DNA of 64,000 nucleotides from Anaerolineae bacterium (GTDB lineage: Bacteria > Chloroflexota > Anaerolineae > 4572-78 > J111): NCBI GenBank assembly GCA_016926805.1, contig JAFGNV010000181.1, forward strand, positions 101,564-165,563, read 5' to 3'. Shown here one piece after another: positions 15,502 to 25,893 of this stretch. Each line of letters begins with the position of its first letter. Position 1 is the first letter of the stretch. The notes beneath the pieces were generated by a model. It ran no database searches. It was not told the origin of the DNA and saw only the letters and a program-made list of their open reading frames with translations. A program made the position numbers and the translations under genes.

Positions 15502-16241
15502 TGGATCAGGGTTGGGCCGGGGGACTTGCGGTTTTTTCGCTGGTAATTCCCCTTGGCTGGAACTGGTTGAAAAACAAAACTAAAGATGCCCGATGGCAGA
15601 ACCTGGAACAGCGGTGGCTTGGTCGCGCCGCTGAATTTTTTTATATGGTAGGGTTGCCATATCTGGCGATGGTATCGGGGTTGTTGGCCCCTTCCTTTTT
15701 GGGTTTAAAGGGATTGGCATATTTTTCTCTGGTTTCATCCAATTTGCTGGGGTCTGAACTACCCAACGTGATGGCGCTGATCATGCTTGAATGGCTGGGA
15801 GATGGTAGGGCAATCATCATAACTGGCTTGATCGCTCTACTCGTTTTGGCCGGAATTACCTGGGAACTGGCTCGCTCTGGTATTGTGGAAGCAACCTCTT
15901 CAGTGTCGGTTATTGACACTATCTACCACACTGTCCATGGGGCCTTCTATTGGGCGCTCTTTTGGCTGATGACCGATGATCTCTACCTGGGAGTTGTTTT
16001 TGGGACAGGTTGGACAATTTTAGAAAAAATGTTAATCAGCAAACTGCAACAAAATCGGTTCTTCCAACAGCCACAACTTCTGTTGGAAGTTATCATCCTG
16101 ATTCTGGGAGCGACCATTTTCTTCTACCGTCCCAATTTGTGGCTGTTGTGGCCGGTTCACCTGGCCATGGTGGGATTGGTCAGAATCATTCAGATGGCCG
16201 TGAATGGCCCGAAACAATCAGGAATGGCTCGGTCTGAATAA
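15498..16241 (+). CDS. Integral membrane protein, unknown function
   Basis: Multiple hydrophobic segments; overlaps kinase stop codon. Confidence 0.7.
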   Translation: MMDQGWAGGLAVFSLVIPLGWNWLKNKTKDARWQNLEQRWLGRAAEFFYMVGLPYLAMVSGLLAPSFLGLKGLAYFSLVSSNLLGSELPNVMALIMLEWLGDGRAIIITGLIALLVLAGITWELARSGIVEATSSVSVIDTIYHTVHGAFYWALFWLMTDDLYLGVVFGTGWTILEKMLISKLQQNRFFQQPQLLLEVIILILGATIFFYRPNLWLLWPVHLAMVGLVRIIQMAVNGPKQSGMARSE

Positions 16242-16268
16242 GACAAAAATTCACAATTGGTGTAAAAT

Positions 16269-16304
16269 AAACCACCAGGATGTTTGATCTTTTGGTGGTT
16301 TTTT
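16269..16304 (+). terminator. Rho-independent terminator
   Basis: AAACCACCA...TGGTGGTT followed by TTTT. Confidence 0.75.
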
Positions 16305-16332
16305 AACGCTTGATTTTAAGGGAGACCGGAAC

Positions 16333-16986
16333 ATGTCCTCTACGTTTGTTCGAAGAATCATTTTCTTTTTCATTGTAGGAGCAGCAGTAGTGCTGGTCAG
16401 TTTAATAGCGTTCCTGGGGCCGGTAATTGCGTATCGGTTTGGTCCACCGGATTTGACCGCTACGGCAGTGGCCATCTCGGTCCGGGCCACCGAAGCCTCT
16501 TTAGAGGCTACCAAGGCCGCCGTGGAGGAACAAAAAAAATCCGTTGATCTGGGTTCGTCGTTGGCGGCCAACGATACCTGGGATGGATTGCATGTCGAAG
16601 TTCTATCCATTGTCGATGACGCTTGGCCCCTGGTTAAAGCGCAAAATTCCAATAACGATCCGCCTTCGCGAGGCAAACGGATGATGATGGTAACCGTCAA
16701 AGTAACCAATGTGGCAGGTGACGCGGCAGAACCAATCAGGATTGATGCTTCAGATTTTTATCTTATGGGTAACCACCATATTGTTTACAAGCCGTATGGT
16801 TCCGAAACAAGTTGTGGGGTTGTTCCGGCTGAGTTGAATGGGGTGGTGGCTAGAGGTAGCGGGTTTGTCACCGGTAATATTTGCGTTCAGGTTCCGGTTG
16901 AGGAAGGCGATTTCCTGCTGGTTTATGAACGGTTTGTTGGTGATTTCCCGGCAGTATATATCACTTTGCCTGAGAATGAACAATGA
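16333..16986 (+). CDS. Secreted/membrane-anchored protein, DUF4352-like
   Basis: N-terminal TM; MMMVTVKVTNVAGDAAEPIRIDASDFYL. Confidence 0.6.
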   Translation: MSSTFVRRIIFFFIVGAAVVLVSLIAFLGPVIAYRFGPPDLTATAVAISVRATEASLEATKAAVEEQKKSVDLGSSLAANDTWDGLHVEVLSIVDDAWPLVKAQNSNNDPPSRGKRMMMVTVKVTNVAGDAAEPIRIDASDFYLMGNHHIVYKPYGSETSCGVVPAELNGVVARGSGFVTGNICVQVPVEEGDFLLVYERFVGDFPAVYITLPENEQ

Positions 16987-17029
16987 GACAATGAACAATG
17001 GGCGATGAGATAATGAGTGAGCGGCATCT

Positions 17030-18655
17030 ATGAAACGATCAACTGAGGTAGTGGTGATTGGCGGCGGCGTGACGGGCTGCGGCATTCTTTTTGACCTGGC
17101 TCAGCGTGGTTTCAAATGTGCCCTGTTAGAGCGAGGTGGATTATCGAATGGTACCTCCGGTCGTTTCCACGGGCTGTTGCACAGTGGGGCCAGGTATGCG
17201 GTGAGAGACGCCGATACCGCCCGCGAGTGCATTCAAGAGAATATGGTGTTGAAAAAAATTATGCCGCACGCCGTTGAGGATACCGGCGGCCTGGTTGTGG
17301 TTTTGCCAGATGATGGGTCGCCCGCTGTGCCGGATTACCCCACCATATTCTTTGAGGCCTGCCAACGGGCCGGGATACCCGTAGAAGAAATCTCTACCGC
17401 CGAAGCGCTGCGCCGTGAGCCGCTGCTGAATTCGGCGCTCACCCGTTGTTTTGCGGTGCCGGACGCCAGTGTTGAAACCTGGGAGGCGTGCCAGGTACTG
17501 CTCGATGCTGCCGCCGAATATGGCGCGGAAACATTTTTGTATCACCAGGTAATCGATCTTCTGCTTGACCGTGGACAGGTCACCGGAGTTGTAGCCAAGA
17601 ACGTTATCACAGGAGAAAAAATTGCCATTGAGAGCGATCTGGTGGTCAATGCGGCCGGCCCCTGGAGTGGGCGTGTTGCCCGGCTGGCCGGTTGTGAGGT
17701 GACCGTACAGGCAAGCAAAGGCACCTTGGTGGCGATGAATTATCGGATGGTCAATAGGGTGATCAATCGCTGCGCCCCGCCCGGCGATGGTGATATTTTG
17801 GTGCCGGTGGGTTCGGTGGCCGTGGTTGGCACCACCTCGGTGGGGGTGCCTGATCCCGATAATTATGCCATTGAAGATTGGGAAATCAGGAAGATGCTTG
17901 ACAACGGGGCAAAATTGGTTCCTTCGTTCAAGAATTTCCGGCCGTTGCGCGCCTGGGCCGGCGTGCGCCCGTTATACCAGGAAAAAGAGGCGGGTTCCGA
18001 TCTGCGGCAGGTCACGCGTAACCATGCCCTTTTGGATCACGGGTCCCGTGATGGCGTGGATAACTTTATCACGATTACCGGCGGCAAATGGACCACTTAT
18101 CGCCTGATGGCCGAACAGGCGGTTGATCTGGTTTGCCGCAAACTCGGCGTCAAGCGTCCGTGCCGTACCGCCGAAACGATTTTGTCTCCCCCAGGGGCCA
18201 GAAAATTCCATTGGTTGGGAAGTCGATTGGAAAAGGCAGAGAGAGCTGACCCAACCGAACAATTCATCTGTGAATGCGAGCTGGTCACCCGTTCCCAAAT
18301 TGAAACTAGCCTGGCACGCTATCATCACCCCCTCATCAATGACCTGCGCCGCGATTTGCGGGTCGGCATGGGGCCGTGTCAGGGTGGATTCTGTACCTAC
18401 CGGGTGGCCGGGATGATGCAGAAGCAACAACAGTTATCGGCTCGCCAGGTCAATAAGGTTCTGGTTGATTTTTTGCAGGAGCGCTGGAAAGGCATGCTCC
18501 CGGTAATGTGGGGGCAGAACCTGCGCCAGATGCAGCTTGACCAGGGGATCTATTTGGGTTTGCTGGGTTTGGACAAATTGCCCCTGGCGTTGAGTGGTGG
18601 TGAGGAAAAAAGAATCGGCGAATTAGAGACAGAAGGTTATTTTGAAACAGGATGA
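17030..18655 (+). CDS. glpA: Anaerobic glycerol-3-phosphate dehydrogenase subunit A
   Basis: VVVIGGGVTGCGILFDLAQRGF; C-terminal CECE...CQGGFC cluster; operon with glpB, glpC. Confidence 0.92.
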   Translation: MKRSTEVVVIGGGVTGCGILFDLAQRGFKCALLERGGLSNGTSGRFHGLLHSGARYAVRDADTARECIQENMVLKKIMPHAVEDTGGLVVVLPDDGSPAVPDYPTIFFEACQRAGIPVEEISTAEALRREPLLNSALTRCFAVPDASVETWEACQVLLDAAAEYGAETFLYHQVIDLLLDRGQVTGVVAKNVITGEKIAIESDLVVNAAGPWSGRVARLAGCEVTVQASKGTLVAMNYRMVNRVINRCAPPGDGDILVPVGSVAVVGTTSVGVPDPDNYAIEDWEIRKMLDNGAKLVPSFKNFRPLRAWAGVRPLYQEKEAGSDLRQVTRNHALLDHGSRDGVDNFITITGGKWTTYRLMAEQAVDLVCRKLGVKRPCRTAETILSPPGARKFHWLGSRLEKAERADPTEQFICECELVTRSQIETSLARYHHPLINDLRRDLRVGMGPCQGGFCTYRVAGMMQKQQQLSARQVNKVLVDFLQERWKGMLPVMWGQNLRQMQLDQGIYLGLLGLDKLPLALSGGEEKRIGELETEGYFETG

Positions 18656-19943
18656 TTTGAAACCATACCATACGATTATCATTGGGACCGGTCTGGCCGG
18701 ATTGACTACGGCCTGTCTTCTGGCTGGGGCCAACAAAAAGGTTCTGCTGGTGGCCCAGGGCGCTGGCGCCCTCCTGTTAGCCTCGGGCGCAATTGACGTG
18801 TTGGGCTACCACCCCGCAGACTCGCGGGAGCCGGTCCACAATCCGGCGCAAAAACTACCCGATTTTCTGGCCGAACGACCGGAGCATCCTTTTTGCCTGG
18901 TAGGACCGGAGCAGATTCGGGCTGGGTTGGAGGCATTTTTGAGTTTGGTGAAAGGCCGGCTAGACTATCAGGGTTCGTTGGAGCGGAATTGGCTGCTGCC
19001 CGGCCCGGCCGGGGTGGGGCATCCCACGTGCCTGGCTCCGGTGTCGCTGGCCAATGGCGACCTGAATACCCGGGGACGAATGTTGGTGATTGGTTTTGAT
19101 GAGTTGCGCGATTTTTATCCGGCATTGATAAGCCAGAATCTAAACGAGCAGAAGCTTGGGGTGCAGGTTGCTGCGCTGACGATTGATGCGCCCTGGCCTA
19201 TAGCAGGTAAAATGAACGTAACCCCCATCGAACTGGCCCGCGCGTTTGAGCAGCCCGAATTTCGGCAGCAGGTGGTCAAGGCCGTTAAAAGCGCCAGCAG
19301 AGGTTATGGCCGGGTTGGTTTCCCGGCGGTATTGGGGCTGGAACGACATGCCGAGGTAATGGCCGACTTGCAGCGAGGCTTAGGCAAAGTTGTGTTTGAG
19401 GTTAGCACCTTGCCGCCGTCGGTGCCGGGCCGCCGTTTGTTTGACGCTTTGCAGAGTGTGTTTCTGGCAGCCGGGGGACGATTGCTTATTGGTAGTAAGG
19501 TGGTCGATGGGGTAATTGAAAATGGGCGGGTTCAACAGATTCGCCTCGAGACGGCCAGCCGGTTGAAGCCGGTTGTAGCCGAAAATTATGTTTTGGCCAC
19601 CGGCGGTATTTTTGGTGGGGGCATTCAAACCGATGGTGAGGGTAAGGTCTGGGAGCCGATTTTTGACCTGCCGGTTATCGCCGAGGCCGATCGTCACCAG
19701 TGGTTTGAGCCAAAATTTCTGTCCGCCGGGGATCAGCCAATAGCCAATTACGGGGTTAAGGTGAATCGGCAATTGAACCCGGTCGATGAGTCCGGAATGC
19801 CGCTGGCGAAAAATTTGTTTGTAACCGGGGCTACCCTGGCCGGTTCAAACTGGATTGTTGGCCGGACGGGCGACGGGGTGGCCCTGGCCACGGCGGCCAC
19901 GGTGGTAGCTACGATTGTGGACCGCATAAGCCGGGCGGCATAA
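18642..19943 (+). CDS. glpB: Anaerobic glycerol-3-phosphate dehydrogenase subunit B
   Basis: TIIIGTGLAGLTTACLLAGANKKVLLVAQGAGAL; position. Confidence 0.88.
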   Translation: MKQDDLKPYHTIIIGTGLAGLTTACLLAGANKKVLLVAQGAGALLLASGAIDVLGYHPADSREPVHNPAQKLPDFLAERPEHPFCLVGPEQIRAGLEAFLSLVKGRLDYQGSLERNWLLPGPAGVGHPTCLAPVSLANGDLNTRGRMLVIGFDELRDFYPALISQNLNEQKLGVQVAALTIDAPWPIAGKMNVTPIELARAFEQPEFRQQVVKAVKSASRGYGRVGFPAVLGLERHAEVMADLQRGLGKVVFEVSTLPPSVPGRRLFDALQSVFLAAGGRLLIGSKVVDGVIENGRVQQIRLETASRLKPVVAENYVLATGGIFGGGIQTDGEGKVWEPIFDLPVIAEADRHQWFEPKFLSAGDQPIANYGVKVNRQLNPVDESGMPLAKNLFVTGATLAGSNWIVGRTGDGVALATAATVVATIVDRISRAA

Positions 19944-19973
19944 ACCATTTCACGTTTTACCAGGTGAGAATTA

Positions 19974-21251
19974 TTGATGACGACCCAAGTAATTCAAGAC
20001 CAACTCGTCCTGTCTATCTGGGAACAGGCGCAGTACACCGCCGATTTGTGTATTAAGTGTAATATCTGTACCTCGCACTGTCCGGTGCATCGTGTAACCG
20101 ATTTATTCCCCGGTCCAAAGTTTGTGGGGCCGCAAGCGCAACGTTTCCGCAGCCCGCGCGAAATTTCGGTGGATAACAGCCTGGATTATTGCAGTGGCTG
20201 CGGCGTTTGCACTATGGTTTGTCCCCACGGGGTGAAGGTGATGGAGATGAACGCCAAAGCCCGGGCCAGACTCTATCAACGTAAACCAATCCCCCTGCGG
20301 AATCGCTTGTTGGGGCGTTCAGAATTGTTGGGGATGTTGGGTAGCCCCTTTGCGCCGCTGGCTAATGCTCTATTCACCAACGGAATGATTCGCTGGCTCA
20401 CCGAGCAGGTATTAGGGATTCATCGCTATGCGCCGATGCCGCTTTTTTCCTGGGAAACATTTCGGGGTTGGTACAAAGGAGTGCATTGCGAATCGGGCCA
20501 GCGGTTGCAGTCAAACAAAAAGGTTGTATATTTCCACGGGTGCAGCACCAATTATTACGAACCGTGGGTGGGCAAAGCCGCCGTGGCTGTGCTGGAACAC
20601 AACGGTTTTGAGGTGATAGTACCTAAACAGGTGTGTTGCGGCCTGCCCATGTTGTCCAACGCCGAGTTTGGAGCTGCCCGCAAGAACGCTTACCAAAATA
20701 TCAGGTCGTTGGTGAGGTATGCCCGCGAGGGTTATAAGATTGTGGGCACTTCTACCAGTTGTACTCTGAGCCTCAAGTCCGACTATCGCCACATTCTGGA
20801 CATCGACACTACCGAGGCCCGCCTGGTCGCCCAACAAACCTATGACATTTGCGAGTTTCTCCTGGAATTAGCCGAGGCCGGTGAATTGAAGACTGATTTT
20901 CAACCGTTGGATATTACCCTGCCCTATCATTCCCCTTGCCAACTCAAAGCCCACAATATGGGCTTACCCGCCATCGATTTGCTGGAAATGATCCCTGGCG
21001 TAAAAGTCAACCATATTCAGGCCGATTGTTGTGGTATTGCCGGAACCTACGGTTACAAAAAAGAGAAGTACCAGATTGCTATGGAGGTGGGTAAGCCGCT
21101 GTTTGATCAGATCAAGGCTTCGAGGTCGCTGGTGGCGGTATGTGACAGCGAGACGTGTCGCTGGCAGATTGCCCACGCTACTGGCGCCAGAATGTTTCAT
21201 CCCGTGGAACTGCTGGCGCAGGCGTATGGGTTGATTGATCTAAATATCTAA
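19974..21251 (+). CDS. glpC: Anaerobic glycerol-3-phosphate dehydrogenase subunit C
   Basis: CIKCNICTSHCPV, CSGCGVCTMVCPHG, CCG motifs. Confidence 0.92.
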   Translation: MMTTQVIQDQLVLSIWEQAQYTADLCIKCNICTSHCPVHRVTDLFPGPKFVGPQAQRFRSPREISVDNSLDYCSGCGVCTMVCPHGVKVMEMNAKARARLYQRKPIPLRNRLLGRSELLGMLGSPFAPLANALFTNGMIRWLTEQVLGIHRYAPMPLFSWETFRGWYKGVHCESGQRLQSNKKVVYFHGCSTNYYEPWVGKAAVAVLEHNGFEVIVPKQVCCGLPMLSNAEFGAARKNAYQNIRSLVRYAREGYKIVGTSTSCTLSLKSDYRHILDIDTTEARLVAQQTYDICEFLLELAEAGELKTDFQPLDITLPYHSPCQLKAHNMGLPAIDLLEMIPGVKVNHIQADCCGIAGTYGYKKEKYQIAMEVGKPLFDQIKASRSLVAVCDSETCRWQIAHATGARMFHPVELLAQAYGLIDLNI

Positions 21252-21793
21252 TCTAATTGGGCCAGTTTTTGCTGAACACTCTTGAGACAATCACCCATTT
21301 GGGCGTCAGGAGAAAAGCGGAGGATGCTGCTTAAAGCCTGGATAGCATCGTCAACGGGGGCGAAGGTTACCGGTAGCCACTGGTTGTTCCCCAGTGGTAT
21401 CGCCAGGTCGGCCACATAGTCCACGCCCCCTTCCCTGAGAGTGAAGTCACGTTCGGGGTGGAGGTCAGCTTCTTTGAGAGTTACGTATAATCTCCCGGCC
21501 GGTGACTCCTTCTCAAATAAATCGTTGATTTCCTCGGCGGTTTCAAATCTATCCCCGGTAGTGACAATAAACGTGATGCGTCGCCAGTTATGGGAGACAA
21601 TCGGCGGCAATTTGTGTTGTAGCGGGCCAAGCTGGAGCTGGTAATACCAGGTATTGGCCCGTTTGTGATTTGGTTCTGTGGGAATGAGGTCTTTACGGGT
21701 CAGCAGTTCGTGGCCTTCGATGTGGGCGTAGTAGTGAATGGCCCACCTGTCGCTGCCGAAGGTTTGGGTGCTGTAGTGTTCAAAATTTGCCAA
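21248..21793 (-). CDS. Hypothetical protein, TTG start, possibly 5'-disrupted by element insertion
   Basis: 181-aa ORF whose 5' end overlaps the 3' end of the recombinase gene in another frame. Confidence 0.5.
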   Translation of the reverse strand: MANFEHYSTQTFGSDRWAIHYYAHIEGHELLTRKDLIPTEPNHKRANTWYYQLQLGPLQHKLPPIVSHNWRRITFIVTTGDRFETAEEINDLFEKESPAGRLYVTLKEADLHPERDFTLREGGVDYVADLAIPLGNNQWLPVTFAPVDDAIQALSSILRFSPDAQMGDCLKSVQQKLAQLD

Positions 21794-23448
21794 TCGACGT
21801 TAAGAATCGGAAGTGTTATATCCCCTAATCTGCAACTTACGTAAATAATCTTTTGGTCGTTTTCTACAGCTAGTGTCCCTTCTAAATCTAAAGCCTCAAT
21901 CAGTTGACGACGAACGTTAATATTTGTTTCTGCATAGAAAATACCTTTATCTACTTTCTGCGCAAATTGATCGATAATATCTTGGGCTTGCTCTTCAGTT
22001 AGTTCGAGTTGATTCAATTGGGTCATAAAAGCCCTCTCTTGTTTTTTTAGCGCATTAATCGCTGTTTCTAGTCCGGCAATCTTTTCTGACAACATTTCAT
22101 GGGCTACCTCACCCGATATATGGAGATCCAGAGCTCGTTTAAGTTGAGCCTTATTTTCTCCAATCGCAGTTTTTACCGTTTGTAGCCTTTCTTGTAGCAA
22201 ATTTCGCTCTCGCTCTCGTTCGGCTTGAGTTGAAGCCAAGGCCTCTTTAAGAATATTAGGATCTGTAAGTATGGACTTGAGCCATTCCCAGATAATACCA
22301 TCGACATGTTTGACGCGGAAGCTGGGTAGATCACAGGTGCTATTGCTATAGCGAAATCTGTCACTTGAAGGACAGCGATAGTATTGGTACAGTATTCCAT
22401 TATTCCACTTGGTATTACCCATAATGCTTAAGCCACATTGGCAGGTTAGACGTTTTGCCAGTAGATATTCATGTTTGATATTGCGTTTCGCGACTGATCG
22501 ATTTTCTTCAAGCCTCTGTTGCGTTATCTGCCAAGTCTCCATTGTGATTATGGGTGGAACCTCAACGGTGATACGGTGTTCCTCTGGGTTCTCGATAAGT
22601 TTTCCGTTCGAGTTTCTTCGTTTGCCAAATTGCCATTCGCCAATATAGGTTCGATTGCCCAAAATCATACGTACCGATGAGCTTGTCCAATGCCCGTAAC
22701 CATTTCGACGCTTGAATTTCTTGAGTTTTTCAGGGTCTTTGACGCGAAGATCTTTGTACGTTGGAATTTTCATCTCAGTCAATCGTTTTGCGATTAATCG
22801 GACGCCGAGTCGTTCTGGACCAGTGTACCATTCAAAAATGGCCCTGATAATGGTAGCTTCTTTCTCGCAGATCTCGAGTTTGTCTATATAACCATTACTT
22901 ATCAATTTATAGCCATAAGGTGGTTGCTGGGCTACGCTGACATGACCGGCTCGTACTTTATTCCTTCTGCCTCGAACTGACCTTTGTTTGGTTTTTTCAC
23001 GTTCGTATTGGGCTACAATACCTCGAATATGGCGTAGTAAATCACCCTCTGGGGTGTTATCGTAGCTTTCAAGAACATACTCTATTCTTACGTCGAATTT
23101 TTCAAGATCTTTTTCCAACCAAAGCAATTTGCCCAAATCTCGACTGAATCGATCTACTTCTCGGATGACAACAACATCAATCTCTTTGTTTTTGGCTAAC
23201 TCTAGAAGATGTTCGAGACCTGGTAAATTCCAATTAGCTCCGCTAACTCCCTCTTCTTTGATTTCGGCAACAACCTCATAATCTTGTTGCTTACAATACT
23301 CACGCCCCATTACAATTTGGCCTTCGAGATTCCGCCCTTCATTTTTTTGATCATCATAAGAGGTACGTGCGTATAGAGCCGCACGGTCTTTGATAACATA
23401 TTTTGTTGATTCATCTACACTGTTTTGACTGTTATTTTGCTGTGACAT
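21700..23448 (-). CDS. Large serine recombinase (site-specific integrase)
   Basis: ALYARTSYDDQKNEGRNLEGQ, VVIREVDRFSRD, recombinase domain (RAIFEWY...GVRLIAKRL), zinc ribbon (CQCG...C), coiled-coil C-terminus. Confidence 0.93.
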   Translation of the reverse strand: MSQQNNSQNSVDESTKYVIKDRAALYARTSYDDQKNEGRNLEGQIVMGREYCKQQDYEVVAEIKEEGVSGANWNLPGLEHLLELAKNKEIDVVVIREVDRFSRDLGKLLWLEKDLEKFDVRIEYVLESYDNTPEGDLLRHIRGIVAQYEREKTKQRSVRGRRNKVRAGHVSVAQQPPYGYKLISNGYIDKLEICEKEATIIRAIFEWYTGPERLGVRLIAKRLTEMKIPTYKDLRVKDPEKLKKFKRRNGYGHWTSSSVRMILGNRTYIGEWQFGKRRNSNGKLIENPEEHRITVEVPPIITMETWQITQQRLEENRSVAKRNIKHEYLLAKRLTCQCGLSIMGNTKWNNGILYQYYRCPSSDRFRYSNSTCDLPSFRVKHVDGIIWEWLKSILTDPNILKEALASTQAERERERNLLQERLQTVKTAIGENKAQLKRALDLHISGEVAHEMLSEKIAGLETAINALKKQERAFMTQLNQLELTEEQAQDIIDQFAQKVDKGIFYAETNINVRRQLIEALDLEGTLAVENDQKIIYVSCRLGDITLPILNVDWQILNTTAPKPSAATGGPFTTTPTSKATNC

Positions 23449-23464
23449 TTTGCTGTTCTCCTAT

Positions 23465-23518
23465 GTACCGTGTATGTGTACCGGGTACTTGCCAAAATAC
23501 GCCGAGTACACGGTACAC
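23465..23518. promoter_or_regulatory. Inverted-repeat cluster upstream of the recombinase (GTACCGTGTA ... TACACGGTAC; GTGTACCG ... CGGTACAC)
   Basis: Perfect 10-bp and 8-bp inverted repeats between recombinase and FtsK-like gene. Confidence 0.55.
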
Positions 23519-23520
23519 GC

Positions 23521-24720
23521 TTAACTAAATTGAGCGATCACCTGCTTAATCTTCTCAGTTTGTTTGCCACCCGTATGGCCCCACACCTGCCGGGCTATTT
23601 CGTTGAAACTTTCGCCTTGTTGGTATAGGCGCATGATGTGGGCCTCTATTACCGTTGGCTGCGGCTCAAGGTCTTCTTCGGTAAAGGTCATCCTGTCAAT
23701 GTCAATCGTTGGAGAAATATGACTCGCGAACGGACCGGGTAAGATAGCCGGTCTTTCTCCATTCCCCGTATCCAGGGTGGCCCGTCGCTGCCCGTTAACG
23801 TTGGACAATCTGACCACCGCAAAGCCGTCTTTCAGGTCGTACTCACCCTCCAGGCCAAGCGGTTTGGCCCGGTCGCTATGGGTGGCGACGAACACGCTGA
23901 AGGCGGCTTTCCGACTTTCGGTGAGGAGGGCTTTGATGGCTTCGCTGGCGTTTCTGATATTGAAGACAATGGCTCGCCATTCGTCAATGAGAATGGTGAT
24001 TGGGGGATGAGCCATTTCGGCCACCGTGCCTCTGCCGATTTCATCGTAACGTTTGGTCATCAAGCCAACCAGAGCATTCAGAGCATGGTCAATCTTAACG
24101 TAATCACGCCCCGTGCCGACCACTATGCAGCCTTCCGGCCATTTGTGGGGGTAAGCATGCGGGTCGATGACAATCACTCGGGAGGTGTGGAGTTTGCGAC
24201 TGACCAGCCATTGTAAGAGGGTAGTTTTGCCGCTGTCACTCGCCCCAACGATCAAGCAGCGTTGCACCGAATTAAGAACGGCCAACAAATCAACCTGGGT
24301 TTGGGCCGGTAGTAATTCAATCGGTTTATTCGGTACCCGGTGTGGGGTGTTGAATAATTGCCACTGTTGAAACTCTAGTTCACTGGGTTCCCGGTATTGC
24401 CCATTGCTGAACGTTCTTGCTTCCAGATGCATCACACGCCAAACGGCTCGCTGATCGGTGTCACGGACAAAAACCTGATTGCCCGCAGTGACAGTTAGCA
24501 CGTGCGCCTGTTTTTCCGCTTCAATTCGACGAGCGCGGAACAGTCTTATTCGTTCCAATAGATACCAGGTCAACAAAATAACGATCAACAGAAAAGTAAT
24601 AATCAGCAATCCAGCGATGGTGTAACCTGCTACAACGATGACCTGTTTGAGTTCATCGTAGAAGATAGCGGTCAGGATGAAGGTGAGCAGGGCTAATGTA
24701 ATGATGATGTGCTTCTTCAT
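23521..24720 (-). CDS. FtsK/HerA-like membrane-anchored DNA translocase ATPase
   Basis: Two TM helices; Walker A GASDSGKTTLL; Walker B ITILIDEW. Confidence 0.8.
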   Translation of the reverse strand: MKKHIIITLALLTFILTAIFYDELKQVIVVAGYTIAGLLIITFLLIVILLTWYLLERIRLFRARRIEAEKQAHVLTVTAGNQVFVRDTDQRAVWRVMHLEARTFSNGQYREPSELEFQQWQLFNTPHRVPNKPIELLPAQTQVDLLAVLNSVQRCLIVGASDSGKTTLLQWLVSRKLHTSRVIVIDPHAYPHKWPEGCIVVGTGRDYVKIDHALNALVGLMTKRYDEIGRGTVAEMAHPPITILIDEWRAIVFNIRNASEAIKALLTESRKAAFSVFVATHSDRAKPLGLEGEYDLKDGFAVVRLSNVNGQRRATLDTGNGERPAILPGPFASHISPTIDIDRMTFTEEDLEPQPTVIEAHIMRLYQQGESFNEIARQVWGHTGGKQTEKIKQVIAQFS

Positions 24721-24989
24721 AGTTTCACCCCCAGGCCATAGGCCATTGAAAACAGCCCAATTTGCAGCACTTTACCGGTGAAAATGACAGCAACCTGGAC
24801 ATCACGTCGCAGCATAACCCACTCGTATCTAAGTCGAGAAACAACCTGATTTAATCGAGAGATGAAGGCAAAGAATTTGGTGATGAGCCTAATGGAAAAG
24901 GCCAAACCACCAGTGTCATCCTTGACAATCAGGTACATTGTTAGTGTTGTTTGGTGTGTCAATTGACGCATCATTGGACAACCTCCCAA
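24717..24989 (-). CDS. Small membrane-associated protein of unknown function
   Basis: Overlaps flanking minus-strand genes by 4-19 nt. Confidence 0.5.
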   Translation of the reverse strand: MGGCPMMRQLTHQTTLTMYLIVKDDTGGLAFSIRLITKFFAFISRLNQVVSRLRYEWVMLRRDVQVAVIFTGKVLQIGLFSMAYGLGVKL

Positions 24990-25798
24990 CCGTCACCATT
25001 CTTGTAGATGACGCCTTCTTTACACAGTGCGTTCAGATCGTTGTACACTGTGGTCCGGCTGGTGTTCAACCGTTCAGCCAGAGCTGACGGCCCGACCTGT
25101 TCTTCTGAACGCAAGATGTCCACCAGGGCTTGCCGCCGTTGTTCAATGGTTACGGCGTCTTGTTCAGCTTTGATGCCCTGGGCGTGTACAATACTGCTGG
25201 ATTGCACACGTTCAGCAGTGGCTATTTCCTGCTGGAGTTGGGACAGAGTCGTTTTCGCCTGTTCAATCTGGGTGTTCAATTGATTTGCTTCTGCCGTCAA
25301 GGTGTCAAGCTCTTGCTGTTTATTCTCAACAAGCCTGTCAAGCTCTTGACGTTGTGTGTTCAACCGGAGAATGCTTTGAACCAGATTTGAACGTTTAACC
25401 GCGTGTTTGATTTGTCCGAGAAATGTTTCGAAGCTAAGCAACAAAAATAAACTGGGCATGGCCGACATGACTTGACTGATCAGTACGGGTTCGGCGTGCA
25501 GCACGTTGAATGTACCGGCCAGCAATGATGAGCCGATAATCAAGCACCATTGCCATCTGGTATTTTCACTATGGAGACTGCGATAGAGGGCATTGAGCGA
25601 GAAGATAATGACTCCGGCTTCAACCACCAGGGGAAATAATATCGGGATGGTGATACCATGATTGGCAGCCAGATCGGTTAGGGCGTTGAAGGAGAGGACA
25701 AAAGAAAACGAAGCCAGAAGTAAAGTGAGGATTCCGGTGAGCCATGCAATTATTTTGTTGTGGGTAGAGAGGGATTGTGATACAATAAAAGTACCCAT
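24971..25798 (-). CDS. DUF2637 (Spd-like) membrane protein with coiled coil and C-terminal HTH
   Basis: FNALTDLAANHGITIPILFPLVVEAGVIIFSLNALY; HTH at ...GPSALAERLNTSRTTVYNDLNAL. Confidence 0.7.
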   Translation of the reverse strand: MGTFIVSQSLSTHNKIIAWLTGILTLLLASFSFVLSFNALTDLAANHGITIPILFPLVVEAGVIIFSLNALYRSLHSENTRWQWCLIIGSSLLAGTFNVLHAEPVLISQVMSAMPSLFLLLSFETFLGQIKHAVKRSNLVQSILRLNTQRQELDRLVENKQQELDTLTAEANQLNTQIEQAKTTLSQLQQEIATAERVQSSSIVHAQGIKAEQDAVTIEQRRQALVDILRSEEQVGPSALAERLNTSRTTVYNDLNALCKEGVIYKNGDGWEVVQ

Positions 25799-25850
25799 AA
25801 CATAATATCCTTTCCTGTGCTGGGATTGGTTTTTTGTTTGGGTGAAAATG

Positions 25851-25887
25851 TCCCGTGGTAGTGACCGCTACTACGGGCATTTTTTTC
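25851..25887. terminator. Hairpin/bidirectional terminator between RHH gene and DUF2637 gene
   Basis: TCCCGTGGTAGtgaccgCTACTACGGGCATTTTTTT. Confidence 0.5.
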
Positions 25888-25893
25888 ACCTCC

